The translations under genes and the position numbers were made by a program. Of a stretch of DNA of 43,130 nt, positions 7,882 through 22,883 are shown in pieces. Location: contig CAJLBJ010000019.1 in NCBI GenBank assembly GCA_905204935.1, forward strand, positions 1 through 43,130. The letters run 5' to 3'. Origin of the DNA: an uncultured Lactobacillus sp. Its GTDB lineage: Bacteria > Bacillota > Bacilli > Lactobacillales > Lactobacillaceae. The notes beneath the pieces are model-generated. The model worked only from the letters and a program-made list of their open reading frames with translations, ran no database searches and was not told the origin of the DNA. Within the stretch, counting starts at the first letter, position 1; every line of letters begins with the position of its first letter.

Positions 7882-9279
7882 GTGGCGGACAAATTTTATT
7901 TTGAACCATATAAAATCGAACAATTACAAGCAAGTTATGATGTTGCAATCATCGGAGCTGGTGGTGCAGGATTAACAGCTGCATTACAAGCCGTTGAGCT
8001 AGGATTAAAGCCAGTTGTATTTGAAAAAATGGAACGTTTAGGCGGAAATACCAACCGAGCATCTTCTGGAATGAATGCATCTGAAACAAGCGTTCAATTA
8101 AAACATGGTGTGATAGATGATTTTAAAGATTTTTATCAAGAAACCTATGTAGGTGGAGGAAAGTTAAACGATCCTAAATTGTTGGAATACTTTGCAAGTC
8201 ATACAAGTCAAGCAATTGCATGGCTACAAGAGCAAGGAATCAGGTTAGATGATTTGACTATTACAGGTGCAATGAGCAAGCCGCGAACACATCGTCCAGC
8301 AAGTACTGCTCCAATTGGTGCTTTTATGATTACTAATTTATTAAAACAATTGCAACAAAAACAAGTAGCAATCTTTAATCAAACCAAAGTTATTGAATTA
8401 ATGATGGATGATGCTAAACAAAAAATTTGTGGTATCAAGCTTGAAGATGCTGATCAAAAAATACATCAAGTTGAGGTTAAAGCTGTAATCTTAGCAAGTG
8501 GAGGTTTTGGTGCAAGTCAAGAGCTTATGAATAAGTACCGACCTGATTTGGCACATTATAAAACAACTAATCATGAAGGAGCAACCGGCGATGGCTTAGC
8601 TTTAGCAACTGCCTTGGGTGCGCAATTACGCGACATGGACTTAATTCAAATACATCCAACGGTGCAACAAGATAATCCGCATGTTTATTTGATTGGTGAA
8701 GCTGTCAGAGGTGAAGGTGCTATTTTAATCAATCAAGATGCAAAACGTTTTGTTAATGAATTAGCCACGCGTAAAATTGTTTCTAACGCGATTAGTGCAT
8801 TAGAGCAAAAAAGTGCATATTTAATTTTTGGTGAAGAAGTTTTCAAACGAGTACAAGCTTTGGCGTTTTATGCTCATATTGGCTTAGTTATACAGGCTCA
8901 AAGTATTTCACAATTAGCTAAACAAATTAATGTTGATGCTACTAAGCTTGAAAATACGTTGACAACATGGAATCAAGCAGTTGATAGTAACAATGATTCG
9001 CAATTCGGAAGAACAACGGGATTAAGGGTGATTAAACAAGCGCCATATTATGCAATCCATATTGCGCCAGCTATCCATTATACAATGGGAGGAATTCATG
9101 CTGATCAATATACACGGGTGTTAGATGAAAATGGCACACCAATAGCAGGCTTGTATGCGGCTGGGGAAGTTGTGGGAGGCTTACATGGGAATAATCGAAT
9201 TGGAGGCAACTCAATTGCTGAAACGGTTGTTTTTGGAAGACAAGCAGCCATACAAGTAGCACGTTATTTGCAAAACTAA
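7882..9279 (+). CDS. fumarate reductase-like FAD flavoprotein
   Basis: 465-residue soluble flavoprotein of the fumarate reductase/succinate dehydrogenase flavoprotein family. The FAD-binding start AIIGAGGAGLTAA, the GRTTG and HYTMGGI active-site segments, GEAVRGEGAIL and the C-terminal GLYAAGEVVGGLHG...IGGNSIAE are all present. This matches single-domain flavocytochrome c-like reductases (no heme or FMN domain) that lactobacilli use to reduce fumarate or a similar enoate as an electron sink. The GTG at 7882 has GAGG about 8 bases upstream. The substrate could also be another unsaturated acid such as urocanate; I see nothing that decides this. Confidence 0.85.
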   Translation: MADKFYFEPYKIEQLQASYDVAIIGAGGAGLTAALQAVELGLKPVVFEKMERLGGNTNRASSGMNASETSVQLKHGVIDDFKDFYQETYVGGGKLNDPKLLEYFASHTSQAIAWLQEQGIRLDDLTITGAMSKPRTHRPASTAPIGAFMITNLLKQLQQKQVAIFNQTKVIELMMDDAKQKICGIKLEDADQKIHQVEVKAVILASGGFGASQELMNKYRPDLAHYKTTNHEGATGDGLALATALGAQLRDMDLIQIHPTVQQDNPHVYLIGEAVRGEGAILINQDAKRFVNELATRKIVSNAISALEQKSAYLIFGEEVFKRVQALAFYAHIGLVIQAQSISQLAKQINVDATKLENTLTTWNQAVDSNNDSQFGRTTGLRVIKQAPYYAIHIAPAIHYTMGGIHADQYTRVLDENGTPIAGLYAAGEVVGGLHGNNRIGGNSIAETVVFGRQAAIQVARYLQN

Positions 9280-9339
9280 GTGGTAAAATCATAATTTGAT
9301 GATATAATGAATTAAAGTTTTTAATTAGGGGGGAATTGA

Positions 9340-9921
9340 ATGGCTCATCAAAGAATTTATCGCTTGGTGACATTAGCATTGTTTGGTGCGGTTATTATCG
9401 TACAAAATTTTGTACCGTTACTAGGTTATATTCCATTTGGACCTTTAAATATTACAATTATTCATGTGACTGTGATTATTGCAGCAATCGTCTTAGGCCC
9501 AAAAGATGGTGCAATCGTTGGAGGAATATGGGGAACAATTACTTTTGTTAGGGCATTTGTTTGGCCGACTAGTCCATTGGCGACAATTGTTTTTGTTAAT
9601 CCATTGGTTTCGATTTTGCCGCGAATCTTGATAGGTGTAGTTGCTGGTTTAGTTTTTAAAGAGTTAACAAAGCATTTCAAAAATAAGACATTAGCGATTG
9701 GAACAGCGGCTGTTTTGGGCTCTATGGTTAATACGTTATTGGTCTTAGGTCAGATTTATTTGTTTTATCATAATCGTTCCCAAGAAATGTATGCCTTAGA
9801 TGTCCATGCGTTGTTGCCATACTTATTAGGTGTTGTAGCGACAAATGGAATTCCGGAGGCTTTATTAGCAGGGATTGCTTGTCCACTTATTGCGTTGCCG
9901 TTGTTAAAAAAAGTTAAATAG
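9340..9921 (+). CDS. ECF transporter S (substrate-binding) component
   Basis: 193-residue hydrophobic protein with about six membrane helices. The LALFGAVIIVQNFVP start and the LNITIIHVTVIIAAIVLGPKDGAIVGGIWG segment are typical of energy-coupling-factor S components that capture a vitamin and use the shared EcfAA'T module. No riboswitch is visible in the 60-base leader, which holds a TATAAT near 9304-9309, so the substrate stays open (pantothenate- or folate-type S proteins are comparable). The ATG follows six G, an unusually strong ribosome site. The energizing genes are not in this window. Confidence 0.8.
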   Translation: MAHQRIYRLVTLALFGAVIIVQNFVPLLGYIPFGPLNITIIHVTVIIAAIVLGPKDGAIVGGIWGTITFVRAFVWPTSPLATIVFVNPLVSILPRILIGVVAGLVFKELTKHFKNKTLAIGTAAVLGSMVNTLLVLGQIYLFYHNRSQEMYALDVHALLPYLLGVVATNGIPEALLAGIACPLIALPLLKKVK

Positions 9922-9942
9922 TTTTAAGAAAAGGTGAGTAAT

Positions 9943-10599
9943 TTGGCACAAAGAAAGTTTAAATCTAACAAGAAGCGTAAAAAACGCCGTGTTAGTAAGT
10001 CATTTAAGTTATTTAAGCGACGACTTAATATGACGGATTATTTGTTGCTTGTCATTTTACTGAGCCTTTTTTGTGTGCAATTTGTCAAATGGAGCACTCA
10101 TCTTGATGCGCAACCGCAAGTAACTGTGACTGTTAAACAACAACGGCAAGCATTTATTAAACAATTAGTTACGATTGCACAAGCAGAACAAAAGCGCGTA
10201 GGAGTTTTGGCAAGTATTACGCTTGCACAAGCTGCTTTAGAGTCTGATTGGGGACAAAGTGAATTAGCACAAAAGTATCACAACTTGTTTGGTGTTAAAA
10301 GTGGTTCATCAACGAGTGGTGCTTTGATGACAACACAAGAATATGTCAATGGTCAATGGATCACGGTTAAGGCACGATTTGCAATTTATGCTAGTTGGCA
10401 AGAATCTGTCCAAGCACATACGCAATTGTTTTTGCAAGGGACTAATTGGGATAAGGATCACTATCAAGCAGTTTTAACGGCAAATAATTATTATGAAGCT
10501 GCACAGGCATTACAAGATGCGGGTTATGCGACAGACCCGAATTATGCGCGTAAAATAACTGAATTAATTCAAGAATACAATCTAAATCAGTATGATTAA
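9943..10599 (+). CDS. GH73 endo-beta-N-acetylglucosaminidase (autolysin)
   Basis: About 218 residues. A very basic N-terminus (KSNKKRKKRRVSKS) precedes one transmembrane segment (DYLLLVILLSLFCVQFV), then a GH73 glucosaminidase domain with SITLAQAALESDWGQSELA (catalytic Glu in LESDWG), YHNLFGVK and the C-terminal GYATDPNYARKI. It cleaves the peptidoglycan glycan chain. No cell-wall-binding repeats are present, so it is probably membrane-anchored. The TTG at 9943 is best placed relative to AAGGTGAG; a GTG at 9934 inside that SD is the alternative start. It follows the ECF gene by 21 bases and may be cotranscribed with it. Confidence 0.88.
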   Translation: MAQRKFKSNKKRKKRRVSKSFKLFKRRLNMTDYLLLVILLSLFCVQFVKWSTHLDAQPQVTVTVKQQRQAFIKQLVTIAQAEQKRVGVLASITLAQAALESDWGQSELAQKYHNLFGVKSGSSTSGALMTTQEYVNGQWITVKARFAIYASWQESVQAHTQLFLQGTNWDKDHYQAVLTANNYYEAAQALQDAGYATDPNYARKITELIQEYNLNQYD

Positions 10600-10642
10600 T
10601 TAACAAAAAAACGTTTTTATTACCAAAATACGAATGATTAAC

Positions 10643-10671
10643 TTGAAACGAATAGTACGATGTGCTATATT
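10643..10671 (+). promoter_or_regulatory. promoter of xpt-pbuX operon
   Basis: TTGAAA (10643-10648) and TATATT (10666-10671) are separated by exactly 17 bases, just upstream of the riboswitch. Confidence 0.7.
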
Positions 10672-10681
10672 ATTCCAGTAA

Positions 10682-10750
10682 GACTTATATATGATCATAA
10701 TATGGTTGATCGTTTCTACCCATGCCCGTAAAGTATGGACTATAGGTAAT
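10682..10750 (+). promoter_or_regulatory. guanine/xanthine-class purine riboswitch aptamer
   Basis: The conserved core strings of the purine riboswitch are all present in order: ATAATATGG, GTTTCTACC, CCGTAAA and GGACTATAGG. The pyrimidine that contacts the ligand (in GACTAT) is C, which specifies guanine or hypoxanthine rather than adenine. P1 is formed by the CTTATAT-side and the CTATAGG-side arms. The downstream terminator and the xpt gene complete the standard OFF switch: purine bound, transcription stops. Confidence 0.93.
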
Positions 10751-10770
10751 AAAAGCACAATATTTTCTAG

Positions 10771-10809
10771 ATGGCTTTTTTACCTGTGGGGTAAAAAAGT
10801 CATTTTTTA
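10771..10809 (+). terminator. riboswitch expression-platform terminator
   Basis: ATGGCTTTTTTACC pairs with GGTAAAAAAGTCAT, followed by T6. It lies between the aptamer and the xpt ribosome site and ends transcription when the ligand is bound. Confidence 0.85.
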
Positions 10810-10829
10810 TTTTAAGGAGAGAATTTATC

Positions 10830-11408
10830 GTGAAATTATTAGAAGAGCGTATTCGTGAAGATGGCGTGGTTTTGCCAGGCAATGTCTTGAAGGTTAACTC
10901 ATTTTTAAATCATCAAATTGATGCTGATTTGATGTTTGCGATAGGAGAAGAATTTGCACGCTTGTTCAAAGATAGTGGTGTAACTAGAATTTTGACAGTT
11001 GAGGCTTCTGGAATTGCACCAGCGATTATGACGGGTTTGACCTTACATGTACCGGTTTTGTTTGCGCGCAAAACTAAAAGCTCAACAATGAATAATGATT
11101 TATATACTGCAGAAGTATATTCCTATACTAAGAAAGTGACGAATTGTGTTTCGGTTGACCAAAAATTCTTGAAAAAAGATGATAAAGTTTTAATCATCGA
11201 TGATTTCTTAGCAAACGGACAAGCAGTTAAAGGTTTATTAGACATTTGCCAACAAGCCCAAGTTCAAGTAGCTGGAGTGGGGATTGTCGTTGAAAAATCA
11301 TTCCAAGATGGCGCACAATGGATTAAAGATCAAGGTGTGCGTTTAGAATCTTTAGCACGAATTTCTTCATTTGAAGGCGATCAAGTACGTTTTGTAGGAG
11401 AAGAATAG
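10830..11408 (+). CDS. xpt: xanthine phosphoribosyltransferase
   Basis: 192-residue type I phosphoribosyltransferase that makes XMP from xanthine and PRPP in purine salvage. The PRPP-binding loop KVLIIDDFLANGQAVKGL is complete. LEERIREDGVVLPGNVLKVNSFLNHQID is the characteristic Xpt N-terminus. The GTG start has AAGGAG about 10 bases upstream. It is the first gene of a two-gene operon with pbuX (4 bases apart), controlled by the guanine riboswitch at 10682. The length matches B. subtilis Xpt. Confidence 0.95.
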   Translation: MKLLEERIREDGVVLPGNVLKVNSFLNHQIDADLMFAIGEEFARLFKDSGVTRILTVEASGIAPAIMTGLTLHVPVLFARKTKSSTMNNDLYTAEVYSYTKKVTNCVSVDQKFLKKDDKVLIIDDFLANGQAVKGLLDICQQAQVQVAGVGIVVEKSFQDGAQWIKDQGVRLESLARISSFEGDQVRFVGEE

Positions 11409-11412
11409 GACA

Positions 11413-12747
11413 ATGCAAAATAAAGAAGTTAGTCATAAAAAAGCAGCAATTTTAGGTTTACAACATTTATTGGCGATGTATTCTGGTGCGGTGGCTGTAC
11501 CATTATTGATTGGGACAGCTTTACGTTTTAATAGTGAACAAATGACATATTTGGTATCGATTGATATTTTTATGTGTGGATTGGCAACTGTTTTGCAATT
11601 ATTTAGAAATCGTTACTTTGGGATTGGTTTACCGGTAGTTTTAGGATGTGCAATTCAAGCAGTAGAACCTTTGAAAATGATTGGTAAGCAATTTACGATT
11701 GGAACTATGTATGGAGCCATTATTGTTGCTGGTATTTTTGTTTTCTTGATTGGTGGCCAATTTTCTAAGATTAAAAAGCTCTTTCCACCGGTTGTAACCG
11801 GAACGTTGATTACCGTTATTGGATTGACTTTGATTCCGATTGCTATTCAAAATATCGGTGGTGGAGATGCGACTGCAAGTAACTTTGGTGATTTAAAAAA
11901 TATTGCAATGGGCTTTTTAACTGTGATTATCATTTTAATCATCCAGATATGGGGTAGAGGTTTTATCAGTTCGATTGCTGTTTTAATTGGATTAATTGTT
12001 GGTAGCGTAGCTGCTGCTTGTTTTGGGATGGTATCTTTGAGTGCTGTTAGTGAAGCTAGTTGGTTTCATTTTCCACAACCATTTTATTTTGGGATGCCGC
12101 ATTTTGAATGGTCTTCATGTGTAACCATGATCATTATTTCTTTAGTTTCAATGGTTGAATCTACGGGTGTTTATTTTGCTTTAGGTAATATTTTAGAAAA
12201 GAAAATTACGGCTCAAGATTTAAAATTAGGTTATAGAGCAGAAGGATTGGCCGTGATTTTAGGTGGGATTTTTAATACTTTCCCATATACAACTTTCTCA
12301 CAAAATGTTGGTTTGCTTGAACTTTCTGGTATTAAGACTAAACGTCCAATTTATTGGTCTGCTTGCTTATTGATGATATTAGGTTTATTACCAAAGGTTG
12401 GTGCTTTGGCAACGATTATTCCTACACCAGTTTTGGGTGGAGCGATGTTAGTGATGTTTTCGATGATTAGTGTTCAAGGTATTCGGATGTTGATTCGTGT
12501 TGATTTTAAAGATGAAAGAAATATTTTAATCGTGGCTGTTTCTTTAGGTTTAGGTTTAGGTGTTTCTGTTTATCCAACTATTTTTCAAGCTTTGCCAACA
12601 ACAGCTCAATTGTTCTTAGGAAACGGCATTGTAGTGGCAAGCATTGCTTCTGTCTTGTTAAATGTTTGCTTTAAAGGAAAAGAAGGCTTAGATAAAGAAC
12701 AAGATAAACAAGAAGACGAACGCACGATGGTTGTTGAAACAAAATAA
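11413..12747 (+). CDS. pbuX: xanthine permease (NCS2 family)
   Basis: 444-residue membrane protein of the nucleobase-cation symporter-2 family with about 12-14 hydrophobic segments. It imports xanthine to feed Xpt. The family signature around PYTTFSQNVGLLELSGIKTKRPIYWSA and the start KKAAILGLQHLLAMYSGAVAVPL are clear. The tail is short and acidic (EGLDKEQDKQEDE). It starts 4 bases after the xpt stop, shares the riboswitch-controlled transcript and ends at a strong terminator. Confidence 0.93.
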   Translation: MQNKEVSHKKAAILGLQHLLAMYSGAVAVPLLIGTALRFNSEQMTYLVSIDIFMCGLATVLQLFRNRYFGIGLPVVLGCAIQAVEPLKMIGKQFTIGTMYGAIIVAGIFVFLIGGQFSKIKKLFPPVVTGTLITVIGLTLIPIAIQNIGGGDATASNFGDLKNIAMGFLTVIIILIIQIWGRGFISSIAVLIGLIVGSVAAACFGMVSLSAVSEASWFHFPQPFYFGMPHFEWSSCVTMIIISLVSMVESTGVYFALGNILEKKITAQDLKLGYRAEGLAVILGGIFNTFPYTTFSQNVGLLELSGIKTKRPIYWSACLLMILGLLPKVGALATIIPTPVLGGAMLVMFSMISVQGIRMLIRVDFKDERNILIVAVSLGLGLGVSVYPTIFQALPTTAQLFLGNGIVVASIASVLLNVCFKGKEGLDKEQDKQEDERTMVVETK

Positions 12748-12753
12748 TTTTTA

Positions 12754-12786
12754 AGCATCTTGGCACAGGCTCAAGATGCTTTTTTT
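12754..12786 (+). terminator. terminator of xpt-pbuX
   Basis: AGCATCTTG (12754-12762) pairs with CAAGATGCT (12772-12780), followed by T6. Confidence 0.85.
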
Positions 12787-12808
12787 ACACGCAGAAGTGT
12801 GTTAAACA

Positions 12809-12917
12809 TGCTATAATGAACTTGAGATATTTATATAGTTTTAATTATGAGAAATTAAAAGGAAAGGAAAGCTACGAATTAATCCTAAAATCATTTTGGT
12901 TTTTAGGATTTTATTTT
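12809..12917 (+). promoter_or_regulatory. promoter and attenuator-like leader of ATP-grasp gene
   Basis: An extended -10 (TGCTATAAT, 12809-12817) is followed by a roughly 100-base leader. A perfect 8-bp hairpin, TTTTAATT/AATTAAAA, lies at 12839-12860, then an AAAGGAAAGG stretch. A terminator-like hairpin follows: AATCCTAAAA (12881-12890) with TTTTTAGGATT (12900-12910) and a T-rich tail, all before the start codon. The layout suggests premature termination control. The signal is unknown; it does not match a purine or preQ1 riboswitch core that I know. Confidence 0.5.
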
Positions 12918-12936
12918 GTAGTGATGGGTGATAGTT

Positions 12937-14064
12937 TTGGTAGGTGATGTCTTATACTTTAATAGTACAATTGGAATTATCGGTGATAGTCCCAATGGCA
13001 TTATGCTTGCACGGACAGCTAAACGCATGGGTTTTAGAGTTTTAGCCTATGGAACAGATGAAAATAATCCAACTTTAAATGAAGCAGATATGAAGTTTGT
13101 CGGTAATGGTTTTGATAAACTTAAGTTGCAAGATTTTGCGCAACGCTGTGATGTTGTGACTTACGAATCAACACAGGTTAGTGTAGAAAGTTTACGCTTT
13201 ATTCAGCAATATACCAATCTTGTTCAAGGGTGTGAAACGTTAGAATTGATGCAAGACAGATTGGTTGAACGCGCATTTTTTGAACAACTTAATTTGAATG
13301 TTGCTCCATACGCAACTGTTGTTGGTTTAGATGATATTTATCAAGCTGTAACTTCGATAGGTTATCCATGTGTCTTAAAACCGATTCAAAAAAATTATGG
13401 TAAACAACGTGAAGTCTTGATCCAAAAACAAACTGATATTGCCAATTGCGCTGGTGTATTAGAACTGGGAACATATATTTTAGAATCATACTTATCACGG
13501 GCTAAAGAAATATCTGTGATTGTAGCTTTAGATCGTAACAAACGAGCACAAGTTTTTTCACCAGTAGAATGTGTTTATCAAAAGCAAGACTTGCATAAGG
13601 TTTTAACACCAATTAATTTAGAAAAAACAGTTCAGCAAGAATTATGGCGTCAGGTCAAAGAAATTGTAAGTGAGCTAAATTATGTAGGTGTATTGAAACT
13701 TGGTTTTTATTTAACAGCTAGCCAAATGATTTATGTTAAAGATGTCGTTCCAGCCCTTCATCCAGCAGGGTATTTGTTTGATAAAGCGACAAATATATCG
13801 ATGTTTGAACAACACATTAGAGCTTTGGCTAATATTCCGCTTGTTACACCTAAGCTTTTACAACCAACAGTACAAGTGATGATCAATGAACAAGCTCAAG
13901 GAGCTTTACGGACGCAGTTAGTGTTAAAGGATAACTGGTTTTATAATTATTATCGGTATCCAGAAGCTTTACAAAAGCAAACAAAGCAAGGATATTTATT
14001 AGTTTTAGCCGATAATGTTTTAACTGCCAATCAACAGATTGAAGCAACTGGGATTTGGGAATAA
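12937..14064 (+). CDS. divergent PurK-like ATP-grasp protein
   Basis: About 375 residues with the three-part plan of PurK (N5-carboxyaminoimidazole ribonucleotide synthase): an N-terminal Rossmann-like domain (IGIIGDSPNGIMLARTAKRMG), CDVVTYEST, an ATP-grasp region with LELMQDRLVERAFFEQLN and PCVLKPIQKNYGKQ, then a C-terminal strand region. Two hallmark PurK segments are altered: GGGQLG reads GDSPNG, and the NEIAPRPHNSGH region reads VKDVVPALHPAGY. No purE partner or other purine synthesis gene is adjacent. It may be a degenerate PurK or an ATP-grasp ligase with another substrate. The start is uncertain: TTG 12937 fits the GGGTGAT SD, GTG 12928 is the alternative. Confidence 0.7.
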   Translation: MVGDVLYFNSTIGIIGDSPNGIMLARTAKRMGFRVLAYGTDENNPTLNEADMKFVGNGFDKLKLQDFAQRCDVVTYESTQVSVESLRFIQQYTNLVQGCETLELMQDRLVERAFFEQLNLNVAPYATVVGLDDIYQAVTSIGYPCVLKPIQKNYGKQREVLIQKQTDIANCAGVLELGTYILESYLSRAKEISVIVALDRNKRAQVFSPVECVYQKQDLHKVLTPINLEKTVQQELWRQVKEIVSELNYVGVLKLGFYLTASQMIYVKDVVPALHPAGYLFDKATNISMFEQHIRALANIPLVTPKLLQPTVQVMINEQAQGALRTQLVLKDNWFYNYYRYPEALQKQTKQGYLLVLADNVLTANQQIEATGIWE

Positions 14065-14070
14065 TAAACA

Positions 14071-14129
14071 AAAACAGCCTGCTAGGAAAATTAAGGTTTT
14101 TTAAACTTAGTCTAGACAGGCTGATTTTT
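14071..14129 (+). terminator. terminator before pcrA
   Basis: CAGCCTG and CTAG (14075-14085) pair with CTAG and CAGGCTG (14112-14123) around a long loop, followed by ATTTTTG. A TATAAT (14132-14137) right after it can serve pcrA. Confidence 0.7.
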
Positions 14130-14170
14130 GTTATAATTAAAAGATGACTAACTTAGAGAGGATAAAAGAC

Positions 14171-19579
<5,409 letters not shown>

Positions 19580-19651
19580 ACAAGAAACGTTCAAAAGTTA
19601 GTCTAATCTATGCTAAAATGTTAGATAAATAAGTTAAAAAGAGGGATGACG

Positions 19652-19954
19652 ATGGCGATTACTAGAGAAGAAGTCAGACACGTAGCTAGTTTGGCGAAGT
19701 TAGAATTCAGCGAAGAAAAATTAGATATGTTCGCCGCACAAATGGACGACATCATCAACATGGTACAACAATTAGCCGAAGTTGATACGACCGATGTGCC
19801 GGTAACAACCCATGTGACAGACGCATTTAACGTGATGCGTGAAGATCAAGCAGTCAAAGGGACGGACCGTGACTTGTTGATGGAAAATGTACCAGAAAGC
19901 CAAGATGGTTTCATCAAGGTGCCAGCAATTATCGATGAAAGCGAGGAAGGCTAA
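19652..19954 (+). CDS. gatC: Asp/Glu-tRNA amidotransferase subunit C
   Basis: 100-residue GatC, the small subunit that wraps GatA and GatB. The [30 protein letters not shown] start and [19 protein letters not shown] end are diagnostic. ATG 19652 is 6 bases after GAGGG; the ATG at 19646 directly abuts that SD. It leads the gatCAB operon, with gatA 2 bases downstream. Confidence 0.95.
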   Translation: MAITREEVRHVASLAKLEFSEEKLDMFAAQMDDIINMVQQLAEVDTTDVPVTTHVTDAFNVMREDQAVKGTDRDLLMENVPESQDGFIKVPAIIDESEEG

Positions 19955-19956
19955 GC

Positions 19957-21420
19957 ATGGATTACTTTAAGACGGATTTAGTGAGCTTACACGAAGCTTT
20001 AGTTAACAAACAAATCGGGGTAGAAGAATTGGTTAAAGATACTTTTGCCACGATTAAAGAACGTGACCAAAAAATCGAAGCATTCTTGGCCTTAAACGAA
20101 GAACAAGCTTTACAAAAGGCTAGAAAATTAGATCAAACAGGGATCGATCCACAAAATGTTTTAGCAGGGATTCCTTTAGGAATTAAAGATAACATTGTGA
20201 CAGAAGGGTTGACGACTACGGCAGCTAGCAAGATGTTAGCTAACTTTAAGCCAATTTATAATGCAACGGTCATGGATAAATTAGAAGCTAAAGATGCAAT
20301 CAACGTTGGTAAGCTTAACATGGATGAGTTTGCAATGGGTGGTTCAACTGAAAATTCTGCTTTTAAGATTACTAAGAATGCTTGGGATCAAACTAAGGTT
20401 CCAGGTGGATCTTCTGGTGGATCTGCAGCAGCTGTGGCATCTGGTCAAGTGATTGCAAGTCTTGGTTCGGATACCGGTGGTTCTATTAGACAACCAGCTG
20501 CTTATAACGGGATTGTTGGGGTTAAGCCAACTTATGGCCGTGTATCACGTTATGGTTTAATTGCTTTTGGTTCAAGTTTAGATCAAATTGGACCATTGAC
20601 CAGAAATGTTAAGGATAACGCATTGTTATTAAATGCAATTGCAGGCCATGATAGTCGTGATTTCACCAGTTCAAGTCAAGCTGTGCCAGACTTTGCAGCT
20701 GGATTAGACGGCGAAGTTAAAGGAATGAAGATTGCAGTTCCGAAAGAATACTTAGGTGAAGGAATTGCTAAAGAAGTAAAACAAGCTGTTAAAGATGCAA
20801 TTGCAACGTTTGAAAAGCTCGGAGCAATCGTTGAAGAAGTCTCTTTACCACACAGCAAATATGGTGTGCCTGTGTATTATATTATCGCTTCTTCTGAAGC
20901 ATCTTCTAACTTACAACGTTTCGATGGTATTCGTTATGGATATCGGGCTAATGACGTTAAGAGCTTAGAAGAAGTGTACGTACGTTCACGTTCTGAAGGC
21001 TTTGGTGATGAAGTTAAACGGCGGATCATGTTGGGGACATTTTCATTATCTGCGGGCACATATGATGCTTTCTTTAAGAAAGCTGCACAAGTTAGAACGT
21101 TAATTTGTCAAGATTTTGCTAATGTCTTCAAGGATTATGACTTGATTTTAGGCCCAACTACGACTGGTGTGGCCTTTGGAATCGGTGAAGAAATCAATGA
21201 TCCAATCCAAATGTATATGAATGATATCTTGACGATTCCAGTCAACTTGGCTGGTTTACCAGGAATGTCATTGCCATGTGGATTTGCGAATGGTTTACCA
21301 ATCGGTTTACAATTGATTGCACCACAATTTATGGAAAGCACCATGTATAAAGCTGGTTATGCCTTTGAACAGGCAACTGATTTTCATAAACAAGTTCCTG
21401 TGATTGGAGGTCAAAATTAA
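19957..21420 (+). CDS. gatA: Asp/Glu-tRNA amidotransferase subunit A
   Basis: 487-residue amidase. It releases ammonia from glutamine for conversion of misacylated Glu-tRNA(Gln) or Asp-tRNA(Asn). The Ser-cisSer-Lys triad is visible: lysine in [10 protein letters not shown], serines in [15 protein letters not shown] and [12 protein letters not shown]. It starts 2 bases after gatC and overlaps gatB by one base (TAATG), so translation is coupled. Confidence 0.97.
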   Translation: MDYFKTDLVSLHEALVNKQIGVEELVKDTFATIKERDQKIEAFLALNEEQALQKARKLDQTGIDPQNVLAGIPLGIKDNIVTEGLTTTAASKMLANFKPIYNATVMDKLEAKDAINVGKLNMDEFAMGGSTENSAFKITKNAWDQTKVPGGSSGGSAAAVASGQVIASLGSDTGGSIRQPAAYNGIVGVKPTYGRVSRYGLIAFGSSLDQIGPLTRNVKDNALLLNAIAGHDSRDFTSSSQAVPDFAAGLDGEVKGMKIAVPKEYLGEGIAKEVKQAVKDAIATFEKLGAIVEEVSLPHSKYGVPVYYIIASSEASSNLQRFDGIRYGYRANDVKSLEEVYVRSRSEGFGDEVKRRIMLGTFSLSAGTYDAFFKKAAQVRTLICQDFANVFKDYDLILGPTTTGVAFGIGEEINDPIQMYMNDILTIPVNLAGLPGMSLPCGFANGLPIGLQLIAPQFMESTMYKAGYAFEQATDFHKQVPVIGGQN

Positions 21421-22853
21421 TGAACTTTGAAACAACAATCGGACTTGAAGTCCATATCGAAATGAAGACGAACTCCAAGGCTTTTTCGCCTTCACCAGTT
21501 CAATATGGTTGTGAACAAAACACCAATACTAACGTAATTGACTGGGGCTATCCTGGAGTGTTACCGCAAGTCAATAAAGGTGCACTTGAATTTGGAATGC
21601 GAGCAGCCTTAGCCTTGAATTGTGAAATTCAAAAAGACATTCACTTTGATCGTAAAAACTATTTTTATCCAGATAATCCTAAAGCTTATCAAATTACGCA
21701 ATCCCAAACACCAATTGGACATGATGGTTGGCTAGAGATTGAGCTTGAGGATGGCACTAAGAAAAAAATCGGGATTGAAGAAATGCACGTTGAAGAAGAT
21801 GCCGGTAAAAATACCCACAATCCAGACGGCTATTCTTATGTTGACTTGAACCGTCAAGGAACACCATTGATTGAAATTGTCTCAAAACCAGATATTGCTT
21901 CACCTGATGAAGCCTATGCTTATTTGACACGTTTACGTCAAATCATTCAATTTACTGGTGTGTCTGATGTGAAGATGGAAGAAGGTTCGATGCGTGCCGA
22001 CGTTAACGTTTCAGTTCGTCCAATTGGAGCAACAAAATTTGGAACAAAGACTGAAATGAAGAACTTGAACTCCTTTGAACATGTGCGCAAAGGGCTACAA
22101 TACGAAGCTAAGCGTCAAATTCAATTGATTATGGCAGGTGGTCAAGTTCAACAAGAAACCCGCCGTTTTGATGAAAACACTGGTGAAACAATCTTGATGC
22201 GTGTCAAAGAAGGAGCTAGCGATTATCGCTACTTCCCAGAACCAGACTTGCCACCAATTCATATTTCTGATGAATGGATTGAACAAGTTAAAGCTTCGAT
22301 TCCAGAAATGCCAGATAAGCGCCGTCAACGTTATATCAACGAATGGGGCATTACTGAATACGATGCAGGTGTCTTGACACAAAGTAAAGAAATGTCTGAT
22401 TTTTATGAAGCAACTGTTGCAGGTGGAGCTGATCCTAAATTAGCTGCTAACTGGTTACAAGTAGAAGTTAACGGCTATTTGAACTCAAACAAATTAGAAT
22501 TAGATCAAACTGCATTGACACCACAACATTTGGCTGACATGATCAAATTGATTCAAGATGGGACGATTTCTTCGAAGATTGCTAAGAAAGTCTTTAAGCA
22601 AATCATCGAAAATGATACCGATCCAAAAGCTTGGGTTGAAGAAAAAGGTATGGTGCAATTATCTGATCCAGCTAAGTTGCAACCAATCATTGATGAAGTT
22701 TTGGATAATAACCAACAATCAATCGAAGACTTCAAGAATGGTAAAGATCGTGCGGTTGGCTTCTTAGTGGGTAACATCATGAAGCAAACCCGTGGTAAAG
22801 CTAACCCACAAGTTGTTAACAAGTTATTGATGGAAAGCTTGAAGAATCGCTAA
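21420..22853 (+). CDS. gatB: Asp/Glu-tRNA amidotransferase subunit B
   Basis: 477-residue GatB, the kinase and transamidase subunit that binds tRNA. The N-terminal [19 protein letters not shown] and [25 protein letters not shown] are family hallmarks. The YqeY-like C-terminal tail ([28 protein letters not shown]) is present. It overlaps gatA by one base. Confidence 0.97.
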   Translation: MNFETTIGLEVHIEMKTNSKAFSPSPVQYGCEQNTNTNVIDWGYPGVLPQVNKGALEFGMRAALALNCEIQKDIHFDRKNYFYPDNPKAYQITQSQTPIGHDGWLEIELEDGTKKKIGIEEMHVEEDAGKNTHNPDGYSYVDLNRQGTPLIEIVSKPDIASPDEAYAYLTRLRQIIQFTGVSDVKMEEGSMRADVNVSVRPIGATKFGTKTEMKNLNSFEHVRKGLQYEAKRQIQLIMAGGQVQQETRRFDENTGETILMRVKEGASDYRYFPEPDLPPIHISDEWIEQVKASIPEMPDKRRQRYINEWGITEYDAGVLTQSKEMSDFYEATVAGGADPKLAANWLQVEVNGYLNSNKLELDQTALTPQHLADMIKLIQDGTISSKIAKKVFKQIIENDTDPKAWVEEKGMVQLSDPAKLQPIIDEVLDNNQQSIEDFKNGKDRAVGFLVGNIMKQTRGKANPQVVNKLLMESLKNR

Positions 22854-22883
22854 AATTTTAAAGTACAAGTAGAGGAATTTAAG

